Positions 23,057 through 34,713 of a stretch of DNA of 64,000 bases are shown piece by piece (within the stretch, counting starts at the first letter, position 1; each line of letters begins with the position of its first letter). The DNA is from Ilyonectria destructans. Lineage: Eukaryota > Ascomycota > Sordariomycetes > Hypocreales > Nectriaceae. Below the pieces are notes generated by a model. That model did no database searches, had not been told where the DNA came from, and saw only the letters and a list, made by a program, of their open reading frames with translations. Both the position numbers and the translations under genes were made by a program. Location: NCBI GenBank assembly GCA_020740775.1, contig JAHEWK010000004.1, positions 2,976,001 to 3,040,000 of the forward strand. The letters run 5' to 3'.

Positions 23057-24483
23057 TATTCACCTGAACACCTCCATGGCTAGTATATTCAGCTTGAGAG
23101 CTGTGATTATGATAGAGTAGCTGTAATGAGGCTCAAAATTCCATATTTATAGAATCCGGTCTTCCCCGGCCATCCTACTTGGGTCGTAGTTGTGGTCTAG
23201 CAGTAACTAGTGGTTGCCGAAAGACAAATTAAGCGCGAGTGCTCCAATCACATATATCCAAACTCAAATTTAAGTATTTAGGTATTTAAAGGATCTTACT
23301 ACTTTAGCGGCAGAAAATGGCAGGAACTAACACCCAACTTATTAACTTATCTTTAGGGAGATATACAGAAAAGCATCGCACAGGCATATTATAAGGTCGG
23401 CCCGAAGCCGCACCTACTACGCATATATAGTCGGATAGATCTGAGGCTTATATCTCTTAATAGGAAAGTATCTAATACGATAGTCAATTAGGTCGGTCGT
23501 AAGATATTCCGCTAGTAAGACTTCAATAAGGCCTACAGCAGCCCGATATTTAGCTGGGTGGAAGATAGAGTTTGGATAAGGACCGCAACGTCAGTCGGAA
23601 ATAGACTCAAATAAATCTCTCAAAATAAAGGCAGCAAATTTAATTTATGAACTCTGATAATAAGTCTCTAGAGCCGGATTGCTCTTTGACTTCTAGGAAA
23701 AATCTCAAGAAAAGAAAACATAATGATCCTCCCCTCTGTCTGCTGTGGCCTCCCCTTTTAACCCCGGAGGTGTCACTGCTAGCGACCAGCTGGCATAAGA
23801 GTCCCTGACCGCCTGTCACACTACTTGGATATTAGACTGATTCTTTTGTCTCTTGGAATTTGTTTATCCCTTTGGCTGGATGTGACAATACCCCGCCTGA
23901 CCGCAGTATTTATAAGCCTTTTGCTGTTTCAATGTCTGTAAATAGATCAGAGCCACACAAACCTGGTCGTCTTATCCATCGGAAAAGCTGTCAATGCATC
24001 TAATCGTAATGTTTGGAAGTGGGAGTGCTTACAGGTAAGCGCTAGGGAACCAATCATGAACCTTCACAATGCTTTAAATCTTACATGCGTTACTGCTGCC
24101 TGGCGGATGACATTCCAAGATGACTGTTATTGGGGTGTCCAGCGGTACGACCCCGCAGCCTCCTTAAATGAGCGGATAAGAGTGAAGATCGTTAAGATAT
24201 TGGAGTTTGAAGCACCACTGTCCTCAGCCGTACATATCAGCTGCTGCGGCTAGATCGGCATAGTAGGCTGAGCTAGCGAAGTATTAATTCGCAACCGCAC
24301 TGCTTGTTGCATGGTGTCGCTGAATATAAAAGACGACTGCATCTGCTTACGGCCGACCATTATACGTGAGTTTCAAAGATCCGCTGGGGCAGAGCATTTC
24401 AGCTTTAGCTTCATCAACGCTAAGCAAATATTGATACCTTACCTTCTCAGGCCATCAATAGACGCTAGAGAATTCGGATTGAG
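23057..24483. repeat. AT-rich degenerate region, possible relic of a mobile element
   Basis: About 1.4 kb with no supported gene. The stretch 23250-23720 is AT-rich with frequent TA steps and stops in all frames. Translated pieces look like a decayed coding region, which would fit repeat-induced point mutation of a transposon. I could not identify an element type, terminal repeats or a target-site duplication. The 3' end holds the O-methyltransferase promoter. Confidence 0.35.
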
Positions 24484-25739
24484 ATGGCTTCCTCATTGAT
24501 TGATGAACTTGCCACCAACGGCAAGTTGTATCTGGACACTCGCGATGAAGTAGCGAGGAAGAAGCTTATTTCTGCTGCTACCGAACTCATACTGACCCTC
24601 GAGAACCCTGGCGAAATTATGGCCAGGATTGGATGGGGAGAGCCGACCCGAACAGCGGCTTTGAGGACTGCCTTTGAACTCGGGCTTCTGGAGAAGCTGG
24701 GAGAAAATCCGGTAGGCAGTGAAGCACTGGCGGCTGGCACAAAGGCGGATCCTACTCTAGTCGGTATGTCTCGCTCCTAAGATTGGTTGGAGGCAGGTCT
24801 TGCTAACCTAGGCACATGATAGCCAGGACATTAAAGCACCTCGCTGCAAATGGCTTGGTTAAAGAAGTTGGCCAGGATCTGTATGTAGCCACACCATTCT
24901 CAATGGCAACCAACGATCCTACCATCGGTGCAGGCTTGACCTACAGTTTTGAGGGAATGATCCCAACTTTCCAGGGACTCCCTGAGTTCCTAGCGAAGAC
25001 GGACTACCAAACACCATCGGATAGTGACCACGGACCCGTCCAATATGGATTGAAGACAGACAAGCCCTTCTTCTCTATCCTTCAAAGCAATCCCCGTCTC
25101 GGTAGCGCCTTCAACAACTTCATGGCGGGCTATGCTAAAGCACGTCCACGCTGGGTCGATTTCTACCCGATCAACGAACGATTGGGGTTTAAATTATCGG
25201 ACTCAACACCAACTGGACCGCTCTTAGTGGACGTCGGGGGCGGACTTGGCCATGAACTGTCCGCCTTTCACGCCTCTAACCAATCAAAGCTGCCTGGCCA
25301 ACTGGTGCTACAAGATCTCCCCTCCGTTATTGAACAAGCTCAAAAATCTAACGATCTCCCTCTTTCGATCACGGCTGTTGCGCACGACTTTTTTGAGCCT
25401 CAGCCTATTACTTATTGCGGAGCGCGGGCTTATTTCATGCGTCTTATCCTTCATGACTGGCCAGATGCCAAGTGCGCTGTTATCCTATCGCACTTGCGTG
25501 AAGCCATGGTTCCAGGATACTCAAAGCTGCTCATCAACGAAGCGGTCCTCTCGGATACAGGAGCACCATGGCAGCAAACAAGCCTTGACTGGACTATGAT
25601 GGGAATGCTCGTCAGTCGCGAGCGAACTGAGAGCCAGTGGCGTGAGCTTCTTGCGAAAGCGGGACTTAAAATAAGCGGGATCTGGCGTAAGGATTCAGAG
25701 AGCGTTATTGAGGCTATATTGGACGCTGATGACGAGTAA
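24484..25739 (+). CDS. SAM-dependent O-methyltransferase (plant/fungal type 2)
   Basis: Two exons (24484-24763, 24823-25739) give 398 aa. The N-terminal half is a helical dimerisation domain with winged-helix features (ALRTAFELGLLEKLGENPVG, TLKHLAANGLVKEVGQDLYV). The C-terminal half has the SAM-binding loop LLVDVGGGLGHELSAF, QLVLQDLPSVIEQA and RAYFMRLILHDWPDAKCAVI, where His in LHDW is the catalytic base of the family. The end SVIEAILDADDE is typical of fungal members. These enzymes methylate phenolic or polyketide hydroxyls, often in secondary-metabolite clusters. Only transporters are nearby, so the substrate is unknown. Confidence 0.93.
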
Positions 25740-26464
25740 TGTGGACCACGGCTTTATAGGAAGGATTGGAATGTAAGGCAGTTGGTCAAGATGAGGGAAA
25801 CTTACTGAGGATGAGAGTAAGCCGATCCGGCGATGGTTTTGCTTGACCTTCTTTTCTTGATTCAGCCCAGCTCAGCCTAGGGCAGCAATAGCTTAGTTCT
25901 AGAGATACAAACAAATTTCAACGTACTTGGGTTTTTACACTGGTATTAGTATTCCTGAAGTAGCGATTGGTCATTACTGAGGTATCTTACTCAAGATGTC
26001 CGGGACTATATATCCTGGTCCTAATGTCAAAGTCAAAAATAATTATTATACTATTAATAAAAATTACCTTTCATGAGAGAACTTGATACATAATCTATCG
26101 TGTTTTTATTTCACATCTTAAACTTCAGTGTTAGATGTGTTGAAGGTCGAAAAGTCAGACGGGTATACAATAACTTCATTACTCAGAACACTGTTTTCCT
26201 GACATTGCGTGTGGTTTCAATTGTGCAGCTACATATTGCCTTTATCCATCTGATGATATTGAATGGCGCTCTAAAGACCTTGTATAACCAGGGATATTAG
26301 CTTTATGTTATTGAATCTAATCTTTACTTGTTCTCATTAAAGTTCGTATAATTCTTGGTAATTCCAACTTAAGTCTATCACTCAGAATTCATAGCGCGGT
26401 TTTAACCGATGTGATATTGCAAATCAAGTCTTCAAGACTTAATCCAGAACATTGAGATTAGGTT
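25740..26464. other. AT-rich intergenic region
   Basis: About 725 nt downstream of the methyltransferase and downstream (3') of the converging Gly-rich gene. It is AT-rich from about 25990 to 26440. No gene, RNA or clear repeat was seen. Confidence 0.45.
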
Positions 26465-29358
26465 CTAACATCCTCCTCCTCCTCCTCCACCCCCTCCACC
26501 ACCACACCCACCTCCTCCTCCGCCGCCGCCGCCTCCTCCACATCCACCTCCGCTGCCGCCTCCACCATCGACTGCAGCTACACACCCGGTTCCACAGGTA
26601 TCGCCACCCATGTCAGCACTGCACTGAGCACTATCGCCGTCATCTTTCCCTTTTTGGGGACCTGAATGGTGCTTTGAAGGAGGCCGGCGCGTCGGCACCT
26701 CTGTCCGTGCGGCTCTCTCGTCACGCAGATCCTCATAGGCCTTTATCCTTTTATCGAGTGTGAGAGAGGTCCACTCCGCCACGTAAAACTGATGGTACGC
26801 GCCCTTCTCGAAGTGATGGCTGAAGGGCTGAGCACGATGGATGCCGCCTAGCTTGAGCCGATCTTTGTGTTCATTTGGTTGCCGGTGGATCCAGTCTGTG
26901 GCATTTCGGACAATTGAGCATTGCGCCATGGCTGAAGCAGCTGTTAGAAGCGTGTCTTGGGCAAGAAGTACAGTGAGGCGATTTCGGAACCAGTCCAAGT
27001 CTGTCATGACACCTGTTGAGAATCCGCTGGGCTTTGAATCTGAGTCTGGTACTGTGCCCGTAGTAGGAACTCCTGCTTCCAAGTTCTCGGTTTTCGCAAT
27101 CGCCCCATTAGGAGGATAGAACTGACGACCCTTGGATAGATGAAGTGATGCGATAGACCACGAATCAAATGGGAAGGCCCAGACATGTTTTGATATATTG
27201 CAGTCGGAGCACTTGACGGGATACCTGCCATAAGCTTCGGTGCAATCCCAAGGAAACAGATCCTGGTACGGGTAGATTGGACCTTCGAAGTTTCCCTAAT
27301 CATGCCAGTACTCCTGTAGAGTATCGATGGCATCAGACTCATCATGACGCCCATAGTGAAATTTCAGTAGATACTCCTCCATGAGGCCATTCGGAACATC
27401 AAACATGAATCTGGTTCGTTCTGGGATGTAGGCACCGGGACGGCAGACAAAGCTCATTAGATAGAGAGGAGCGGGGTTAGTGTTATGGTTAGGTGCGAAT
27501 AATGAACCAAAAGTATTGTAATCAATCAGATTATCACAAAACGTTTGGCAGTTGTTTGTCTTATCATTCCACTTGAGTTCTAACTCGGGATCGAGGAGGC
27601 GATTGACGATGCTGTCCATATACTTTCCCACCCGGGATGCGAGGTAAGGGCGCACATGATCTAGGAGGCGATCGGCGGTTTGGTTGATGGTCGTGGCCTT
27701 GTCCAGAGTAGTCATCCCATCGGTATCGAGGGCGTTGCTCTCCTGGATAAGGACATTGATAATGTGACGTTCTGCATCATTGTCAATGAAGCCACAAAAT
27801 GCGCCGCCAACCACCTGCTTCATAATTGCCTTGTAACGCATGTCTAAGCGAAGTCCGTCCTTTGAATAAACTGTGCGTTCGGTTGTGCTCGCCCGATCAT
27901 TCTTGTCCGCCAGAATAAGGCTGTAATTGATATCCTTCGACGGAGTACGAATAACTTGCAGCTTTGCAGGGTCACGGTTAGTAATACTGACACCGCCGGT
28001 ACTATCTCGGATTAGTAATGTAGTTAAAAGTGTCTGCCTTCGGTAACAAACCCAGGTACGCCAATCTCAATAATGATAGGGCCGAAACGAAGAGCCATAT
28101 GGATATTCCCATAAGGATATTTATCCGTGATGGATCGTAGAATTCGAGGCACACTCTCTCTAGCATCAGCATGCCCGTAAGAGGTGCCGAATTCCGAGTT
28201 GAGGTTTGGGAGTTTAGGCGGTACTCCTCTCGTGCTCATTGTATCTCTGTGTGCTTCCCACATTGCCTGATATTCTCTGCCTTCTCGCCTCCTGATCTTA
28301 TCAAGAGTTGTCTTTTTGTCGAGCTTGCCTTGAGTTGCGGCGAACTTGGCTTCAGCAATCATGCTGTTGAGATTAAGCAGACGACACGAGGGGGGGCGTT
28401 CGCCAGTCAATGGCCACGGGGCTTCGGGGTTTCCGTTCTCATCTTCATGGCGGCATCTGGTGCAATTGCAGATCTGTTGACTGATTTCGGGTGTCATGGC
28501 TGTTGGCAGGCAGCACGTCTTGTACACCTTTCTGACACTGGCGCTGGGGCGATTGTTGTGAGACTTCCTATAGCAGGTTTCGCAAATAATGACGTTTTTC
28601 TCGTTGACTAGTTCAAATGATGACCCTCGGATGATTCTCTCACACTCGAAGCAAAGCTGTGGAGTGAACACTGGCAAATGCTTTTTGACGCTGGATAACG
28701 TCAATTGTGGGGGGGCTGGTCTTTTCCAAAACGACAACATCTCATTTGGTTCGCGATACTCAGTCAACTTGTCGATATCAAGAAACTGAGCTGATTGAAG
28801 GAGCATCCGAGCTCGCCTTTGCAAGACATCTAGCGGTTCGACAGCATCGAGAGCTTCCCTGACCGCCTTTTTAAGAGAATTGCTTTCGATCTCCGCATAG
28901 ATGTCCAAACCTCGGTGTTTCAATGCTTCAAGATAGGATAATGGTGCATGATTATCCTGTGGTAGTGTTGCCTCGGATGATGCCCATGACAGACAATCAT
29001 CCTCTAGAGGGCGATTTCTTGAATTGAAGTCGCGTGAGGTCTTGTTGACTTGGTCAAGAAAGGTGTCGTAACCGTGGATAAAACTAGTCTTCTCGTCCGG
29101 AAGAACTGTTTCGGCGAACTTTGACCGCATCTGCCACTTGTTGAGATTAAGAACAATATCGGCGAGTTCCCTTTTTACTCCTTGCCAATATAGGTCTAAG
29201 ATTTTCGACCGAAGGTGGTCAGAGGCTGGACCAATAAACTCTCGACGAAGATTACCACGCTTGGTGTTGGGGTTGCCGCTCGAGGCGAGGCCGTCCACAA
29301 TTGTTGAAGGTGGCTCCGATGCGATTGCATACGGCATCACGGATTGTAAGAACGTCAT
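26465..29358 (-). pseudogene. Cys-cluster and Gly-rich-tail protein with one in-frame stop codon
   Basis: Two exons (29358-28052 and 28001-26465) join in frame through a GTTTGT intron with an ACTAATCC branch site. They would encode about 947 aa, but a TAG at 27296-27298 interrupts exon 2, in YWHD-stop-GNFEGPIYPYQDLF. The reading frame on both sides is coherent and no intron I can find removes the stop. The N-terminal 300 residues are helical. A Cys cluster follows (LCFECERIIRG, CETCYRKSHN, CNCTRCRHED), then a segment with NNCQTFCDNLID. The C-terminus is a run of Gly with Cys spaced every 11-12 residues. I do not know the function. It is divergent from the DUF1399 gene. Readings: young pseudogene, sequence error, or stop readthrough. 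Confidence 0.6.
26470..26565. repeat. Low-complexity CCTCC/CCGCC repeat coding for the Gly-rich tail
   Basis: An imperfect trinucleotide repeat on the plus strand is read on the minus strand as long Gly runs broken by single Cys. It lies at the 3' end of the preceding minus-strand gene. Confidence 0.85.
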
Positions 29359-29864
29359 GGCTCATGGGTCTCACCAGGTTCATGCGAAAATTTTAAAGTC
29401 GTAGGTATGGTACGCAGATGCGGAAAAGACGCCTATGGGTAGAACTCGATGGATGACTCAACTCGCACTGATGACTGGCTAGCTAGAGCGAGGGAATTCG
29501 GGCCGATATAAAGCAAACTCATTTTCGGGACATGTTTCGGTTCAGCTCAGCCCGGCTGATAATCACACATACTGACCGGGCGCTCGGAGTAATCCGTTGC
29601 AGCTGACCGCATAACGCATGTTTCACTCTATGTACACGCCTCATTGCCCTGCAGGCTTATCATCAGCCGCTCGGATCACCCCACTGAGCCTCGAGGTTCC
29701 AGGCAGACAAGGCAGACGAGGCAGACACACCCGAGAGCGAACGGGTTAGAGCCTCAAAACAACGTATTCAACCATTCAGTCGGCCAACAGCGGAATTTTG
29801 GGTTCTCGAATATCTCCTTGAACAGCCTTGGTGCCTGACAAAACTCCTACAACAGCTAGCAACA
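29359..29864. promoter_or_regulatory. Divergent promoter region of the Gly-rich and DUF1399 genes
   Basis: About 500 nt between two divergent ATGs. It contains a short repeated unit (aggcagacaaggcagacgaggcagac, near 29700-29725 in 9-nt steps). No operator was recognised. Confidence 0.5.
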
Positions 29865-31370
29865 ATGTCATTCGGGTGTACCGATACCAATCAGGCGCTT
29901 CATTATCTCAGTAGGGTCAAAGCCCAGGCAATTTCTGAAGCCCATCCATTGGCCTTGAATAATGTCTCCGAGTATCGTTCCCAAATCCAAGAAGGTTTTG
30001 CTGCGAAGATTCCATCGCCTAGCGTCTTCGATTTTGATCAACAGTCGGATCCAGAACCAACCAAATCCGCCAATCCGCCACTTCCGTCGACCGCAGAGCT
30101 TGCTACGCATCTAGAACTTCTGGAAACCCTTTACCTCTTGCGGCAGCGCATCCTCAATTCCAACGAGATTGACAACGCCTTTGACATCAGTCCACAGCGG
30201 TCGGTCAAGGAGGGCCGCCGCGGGGTGACCAAGATACTCAAAGATGATACTCTATGGGAGAGGCGCCAGGTCAAATGGACCAGGTTTGTCGAATTTGCCG
30301 TTGTGCGGTTCCTCAACTGGAAGGAAAATTTACGGTTCCCGCTGAATCGTGAAGACGTTGTGTTGCCTCCTCTGGACATCCTCATGGTTTGGCACGCATT
30401 CTTGCTCAACCCCCAGCTGTTTTACCACCATTGCAGGGACGAGAGCTTCTACTGGGTCCGTGTGCCATGGGCATCTGTGCATTCTGCCATTGATAACTTC
30501 GAGTGGAACTATGTGCAGAGTGGGAAAGCGGAGACCAATTTCCAAGACCTAACAGGTCTTTCCGCTGAGCTTTTCAAGCTGTTCAGTACGTGGATTGTCG
30601 ACCGCGAACTGGCCGTTGCCGAGAAGGTTCCGTATCTGTCGCAATACTCTCTCGAACGGGAACAAGGAGACGCCTCTCTGACCCTGGAGGATCCTACGCC
30701 AGCCAAACAATCTTTCCCGAGCGGCAGACCTCACCTCCAACACAAACACACTAGGCTTCCCTCTGCACAACATGCCATCACCGAGGAAATGAGCTACACG
30801 GCTGCAGTATACCATCAACTCTTCCGCAAGTATGGCGAAGGGGATGGTGGTCTAGCTTTGCAGCTTCGCGATGCCGTTTTACGCCAGTGCGACTTTGTTG
30901 ATAAGATGAACAAACTCCTGTGGATTCGTAGTCCGGCTCTCCCTGGCACATTACGACGTGGTACCGCCCGCTATGAGAAGTTCTTGACGCTGATACGGCT
31001 GCAACCAAAGTTTTTGGCAGTGCCTACGCTGGATATCGATCTCGTATGGCACACTCATCAGTGCACGGCCGGGTTTTACATCGAGGCAGTCCGGGAAATG
31101 ACGGGCAGTTTTGTGAACCATGACGACAAAATCGGCAAGGCGCCGCTAGCCGACGGATTCCTCGAAACAAGGAAGCTGTTTAAATTTTACTTTATAGAGG
31201 AATACGATCGCTGTGGATGCTGGGAGTGTGAGTGTTTATTAGAACACGTGGAACAGGCGGTCATAAACAGGAAGGGCGAGATAGACATGGATGTGATTGC
31301 GAGGAATGTAGAAGATGAGGTGACCTTCCATCGTGAGATGGAGGTGGCAATAAGGACGAAAGATTTATAG
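29865..31370 (+). CDS. DUF1399 (glycine-rich domain-containing protein-like) protein
   Basis: A single exon of 501 aa. Two copies of the family's core motif are visible: VVLPPLDILMVWHAFLLNP (about 166-184) and AVPTLDIDLVWHTHQ (about 386-400). Both are the D-x-x-(L/M)-V-W-H signature of PF07173. The C-terminus has a Cys cluster (CGCWECECLLEHV). Relatives in plants and fungi are cytosolic proteins of unclear biochemical role, and many carry Gly-rich tails. Here the Gly-rich tail is absent, while the divergent neighbour has one. Function is therefore undetermined; the family call is firm. Confidence 0.9.
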   Translation: MSFGCTDTNQALHYLSRVKAQAISEAHPLALNNVSEYRSQIQEGFAAKIPSPSVFDFDQQSDPEPTKSANPPLPSTAELATHLELLETLYLLRQRILNSNEIDNAFDISPQRSVKEGRRGVTKILKDDTLWERRQVKWTRFVEFAVVRFLNWKENLRFPLNREDVVLPPLDILMVWHAFLLNPQLFYHHCRDESFYWVRVPWASVHSAIDNFEWNYVQSGKAETNFQDLTGLSAELFKLFSTWIVDRELAVAEKVPYLSQYSLEREQGDASLTLEDPTPAKQSFPSGRPHLQHKHTRLPSAQHAITEEMSYTAAVYHQLFRKYGEGDGGLALQLRDAVLRQCDFVDKMNKLLWIRSPALPGTLRRGTARYEKFLTLIRLQPKFLAVPTLDIDLVWHTHQCTAGFYIEAVREMTGSFVNHDDKIGKAPLADGFLETRKLFKFYFIEEYDRCGCWECECLLEHVEQAVINRKGEIDMDVIARNVEDEVTFHREMEVAIRTKDL

Positions 31371-31622
31371 GTGTGGTCTGGGCGACTATAGAGATGTTTG
31401 ATTTCATGGGGGCAAGTAGGACGGGCGAGTGATCTCATAATAGGCAAATTGGATGAGTGAACTACTATTCATCTATCGTGACTTCAAATTCCCGAGTCGA
31501 AAACAACATTTCAAAACATATCAAAAGCCTCTCATGGCTGTACAAATTTCCGTGATTTCTTGTAGACCGGTGCATAACCCTGCTCTAGTGTCGAATACCA
31601 CATTCACCTGATTAACACGGAA

Positions 31623-33067
31623 CTAGACCTGGGGATTGGTTGCAGATGCCTTCACAAGTCTCTTTACGCGTTCCATGTAGTTCCTGCGCTTGTGGACGCT
31701 AATGTCGCAGAAAAGAAGCCTGCCGAACTCTGATGATGAAAGCTTCACACACCCTGGTGGTTCTTTGAACAGTGCCGTCAGATGGGGTGCCACGGAGGGG
31801 AAGTTTTTCCTCAGGAGCAAGACGTCGCCAACTAGATAAAAGCTTGGAGGGGGCAAAGGCCATTCGACGTCTATACCGGGGGCTAGCACGGGTTCGGTAG
31901 ACTCCTGGGCAGCTACTCGGGCAACGGGCGGTAAGTTGAAGCGAGCGCGATAAAGGTTGAGCACGGAGTGGATGTACGCGTCATCCGCGCGGGTAACCAT
32001 ATCAAGCTCGTTCACAAAAGATAACACCATCTCAGCTTGCGGCAGCTTCTTCACTAGCGGTGTGATGTCATCGGCGGTGACCGGAGGGGATCCAAAGGTG
32101 ACAAGAGACAGCTTGGAGGACTGAAATGTCCCTGGCTGGTTCGCGAAGTGAACGAAAAGGAGTGAAGCAACAGCACCACCAGCAGAATGGCCGGTGAAGA
32201 CAACATGTTGGATGGAATCATCGGCTTCTCTCAGACGACTGATTTCTTTTCCCAAATCTGGGATGAGGGCGGTGGCACATGTGAGAAAGCCACTATGTAC
32301 CCTCACAGTCGGACCATCATTCTTGAAGCTCTATTGAAGTTAGCTGGGTGCTTGTGAACAAGATCGGCGCAATTAATCGTACCATGAGAGACGGGGTATT
32401 GCCTGCTGTATGGCTTAAATTCACCATATGATCCACCTTGGAGGTTGTCCCTCTGACAGCCACAATAAGCGCCCTATCTTTGGGACTTTTCCAGATGGCG
32501 ACAGCCTTTTTGGTGCCCAATAGTGATGGTTTGCCGACCATGACTTGCTCAAACTGCGACGTGTGTGTAGCCACTGTCTCGTATACATCTGATGAGCAGC
32601 AACAAGCGCAATAAATGAGGTTAGACGCATCCGGGGAACTGGTCGGAAATCGTCAGGAGATGTAGGTTGTATGGAGCTTCCAGTTATAAAACGTACCACG
32701 ACCACTCCTCTCCTGCATCATCGGCCACCTTCGAGTTGCAGTACTTGCCCGCCTGATCTAGTAGCCGCTCCAAATGCGCGTCGTTTATGTCACCATGATC
32801 ATGGTCAACTACAAATCAAGTATTCCTCATTAGCACGCGGGACTCCATTTATGGGGATAAGTGTGCCATTTCAGTACCTTCAGAGCCCGGATTTTCAAAC
32901 ACAAAATCCAGTCCAGCGGTAAGCTCTAAAATGGCTTCAGCACTGGCCTGTGAATTGTTGCTGGCCGGTGTGTGGAAATTTGACTCGGTAGCGATCGTTT
33001 TTGAAGCCTTCGGGATCTCCCGTGATAACCGAGACTTGATATGACGCCATTTGCGCTCCAGTGACAT
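31623..33067 (-). CDS. Class 3 lipase-like alpha/beta hydrolase
   Basis: Four exons (33067-32878, 32808-32697, 32638-32383, 32330-31623) give 421 aa. Family landmarks are DASNLIYCACCSSDVYETVA, then ALIVAVRGTTSKVDHMVNL (the strand before the lid), VRVHSGFL and the nucleophile elbow HVVFTGHSAGGAVASLLF with Ser in GHSAGG. Next come LVTFGSPPV and SFVNELDMVTRADDAYIHS, which should carry the catalytic Asp. The N-terminal 60 residues are hydrophilic with no signal peptide, so a cytosolic enzyme is more likely than a secreted one. An in-frame ATG 39 nt upstream is possible. Substrate unknown. Convergent with the DUF1399 gene. Confidence 0.87.
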
Positions 33068-33783
33068 TGCAATATGGGTTAATGAATAATAAGTGCGTGT
33101 AGCCAAGAGGTAATGGCGAAGTTGACTGCAAAAACAGGTGTTGATGGTAATTTAAGGCAGTGACGGTGACAGCATAGCCGAGCGTGGCGCAGGTGCCTGG
33201 TTTTCAAAGACAACTTGTTTTATTCTTACACACCCATATCTGGATTCCCCTTAATAACTACTTCTCCACTTGCGCCTCTGCGCCACTGTACTTCTGCGCC
33301 TGTGCACCTTGTCGCCTCGTTGTCTCAACTGCTTATCTATGGCCTTCAAGGATATTCCCTCATCTGACTAAGACTTTATCCCTTCTGCAGACAAATCGGA
33401 TATAGAACATTCCTATAAGGCCTAAGACAAATCGTTCAAATGGACAATATTTCTACATAATCACATATTCCTCTAATAGGGAATATCCTTCTGACTGTCA
33501 TCTGAGCTGGTGCTCGTGGAGTCACCGATACTTAGGTTGCCCAATTAGTCGGAGCGCCGGAGCCGCGGAGCCGCGGAGCAACATCCGCCTGTTATTCCCG
33601 CTTCACCCAGGTGTAAATTTGACAGGTCAGGTAAACTCGGTTGTAGCACACCCATCAACAACATGTGTTGTTAGGCAAGAAAATGTGGAGCAGGAGAAAT
33701 GTACCTCAGTCAAGCTCATGACCTCGTGCTGAATCTCCGCCACGTGTCTCGTTCAGCATCACCCATCCACTGCAAATGTCACT
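33068..33783. other. Intergenic region upstream of lipase and Nudix genes
   Basis: About 700 nt between two divergent starts. Near 33260-33310 there is a short imperfect run of tgcgcc/tctgcgcc units, and near 33550-33580 a ggagccgcggagccgcggagc triplication. No gene seen. Confidence 0.5.
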
Positions 33784-34713
33784 ATGGCTTCCAATCTCGA
33801 TCTTATCAACGACGCCAATGGCTTTCCTTACCAAAGGGACGCTAATCAGGTCCTCTATTCCTTCAAAGTGGCTGGAATCAATGCCACGCTTGGCTATGTT
33901 CTGCCGTCGGTATTGCAAGTTCTAAACTGTCTTCCAGGCTGGCAAGTGGACGACACACAGCGAGCTGTCTTGCTAGAAGGTGGTAAAAATGTCGACGATC
34001 GGAGCGCAGCAATCAAACAGAGCCTATTGACAATGCGCGACAGAGGGTGTTTCTCGATCCTTCAGGGTTGGCGCGGCGAGACGTTCCCGATATTTGGTCC
34101 TCACCGAGAGGTAGTCCTACACATTGAGCGTTGCGCTTGCCCCTTATTTGGCGTCGTTACATATGGCGTACATGCTGTGGCATATGTTCCGCCACTTGAA
34201 CCAGGGCAGCAGCTGAAGATCTGGATACCGCGGCGAGCTCGCTCAAAGCAGACATTTGGGGGGATGCTGGATAGCTCAGCGGCCGGTGGCATTGCCTCAG
34301 GCGATACACCATTGGAGACTCTGGTTCGCGAATGTGAAGAGGAGGCTTCATTGCCATCGGAGTTGGTGCGTCGCCACGCAAAAGCAGCCGGTACTGTCAC
34401 TAACTTCTACGTTCGTGACCACCGATCTGGCGGCGAGATTGGCCTCTTGCAGCCAGAGTGTCAGTATGTGTTCGATCTACCACTCCCACCGGCGGTCATA
34501 TGCCAGCCGAACGATGGGGAAGTAGAGGACTTTCGCCTCTGGAACTTGGATGAGATTATGGAGGGCTTAGCCAAGAGAGAGTTTAAGCCTAACTGTGCTA
34601 TCGTCATGCTCGACTTTTTTGTTCGTCATGGAATTTTGTCAAGTGAAAATGAGAAGGACTACCTAGAGATCGTGTGGCGATTACATAGACGATTAGAGTT
34701 CCCCTTAAGATAG
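33784..34713 (+). CDS. Nudix hydrolase of the DUF4743/thiamine pyrophosphokinase-associated type
   Basis: A single exon of 309 aa. The N-terminal half matches the domain found in front of Nudix domains in fungal Tnr3-like proteins (SFKVAGINATLGYVLPSVLQ, HREVVLHIERCACPLFGVVT). The Nudix box is near residues 168-191: GGIASGDTPLETLVRECEEE, where REcEEE supplies the metal-binding Glu residues. The C-terminal segment CAIVMLDFFVRHGIL is typical. In Tnr3 this region precedes thiamine pyrophosphokinase; here that domain is absent, so it is a stand-alone Nudix enzyme. Related proteins dephosphorylate damaged thiamine diphosphate; that role is inferred. Confidence 0.9.
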   Translation: MASNLDLINDANGFPYQRDANQVLYSFKVAGINATLGYVLPSVLQVLNCLPGWQVDDTQRAVLLEGGKNVDDRSAAIKQSLLTMRDRGCFSILQGWRGETFPIFGPHREVVLHIERCACPLFGVVTYGVHAVAYVPPLEPGQQLKIWIPRRARSKQTFGGMLDSSAAGGIASGDTPLETLVRECEEEASLPSELVRRHAKAAGTVTNFYVRDHRSGGEIGLLQPECQYVFDLPLPPAVICQPNDGEVEDFRLWNLDEIMEGLAKREFKPNCAIVMLDFFVRHGILSSENEKDYLEIVWRLHRRLEFPLR

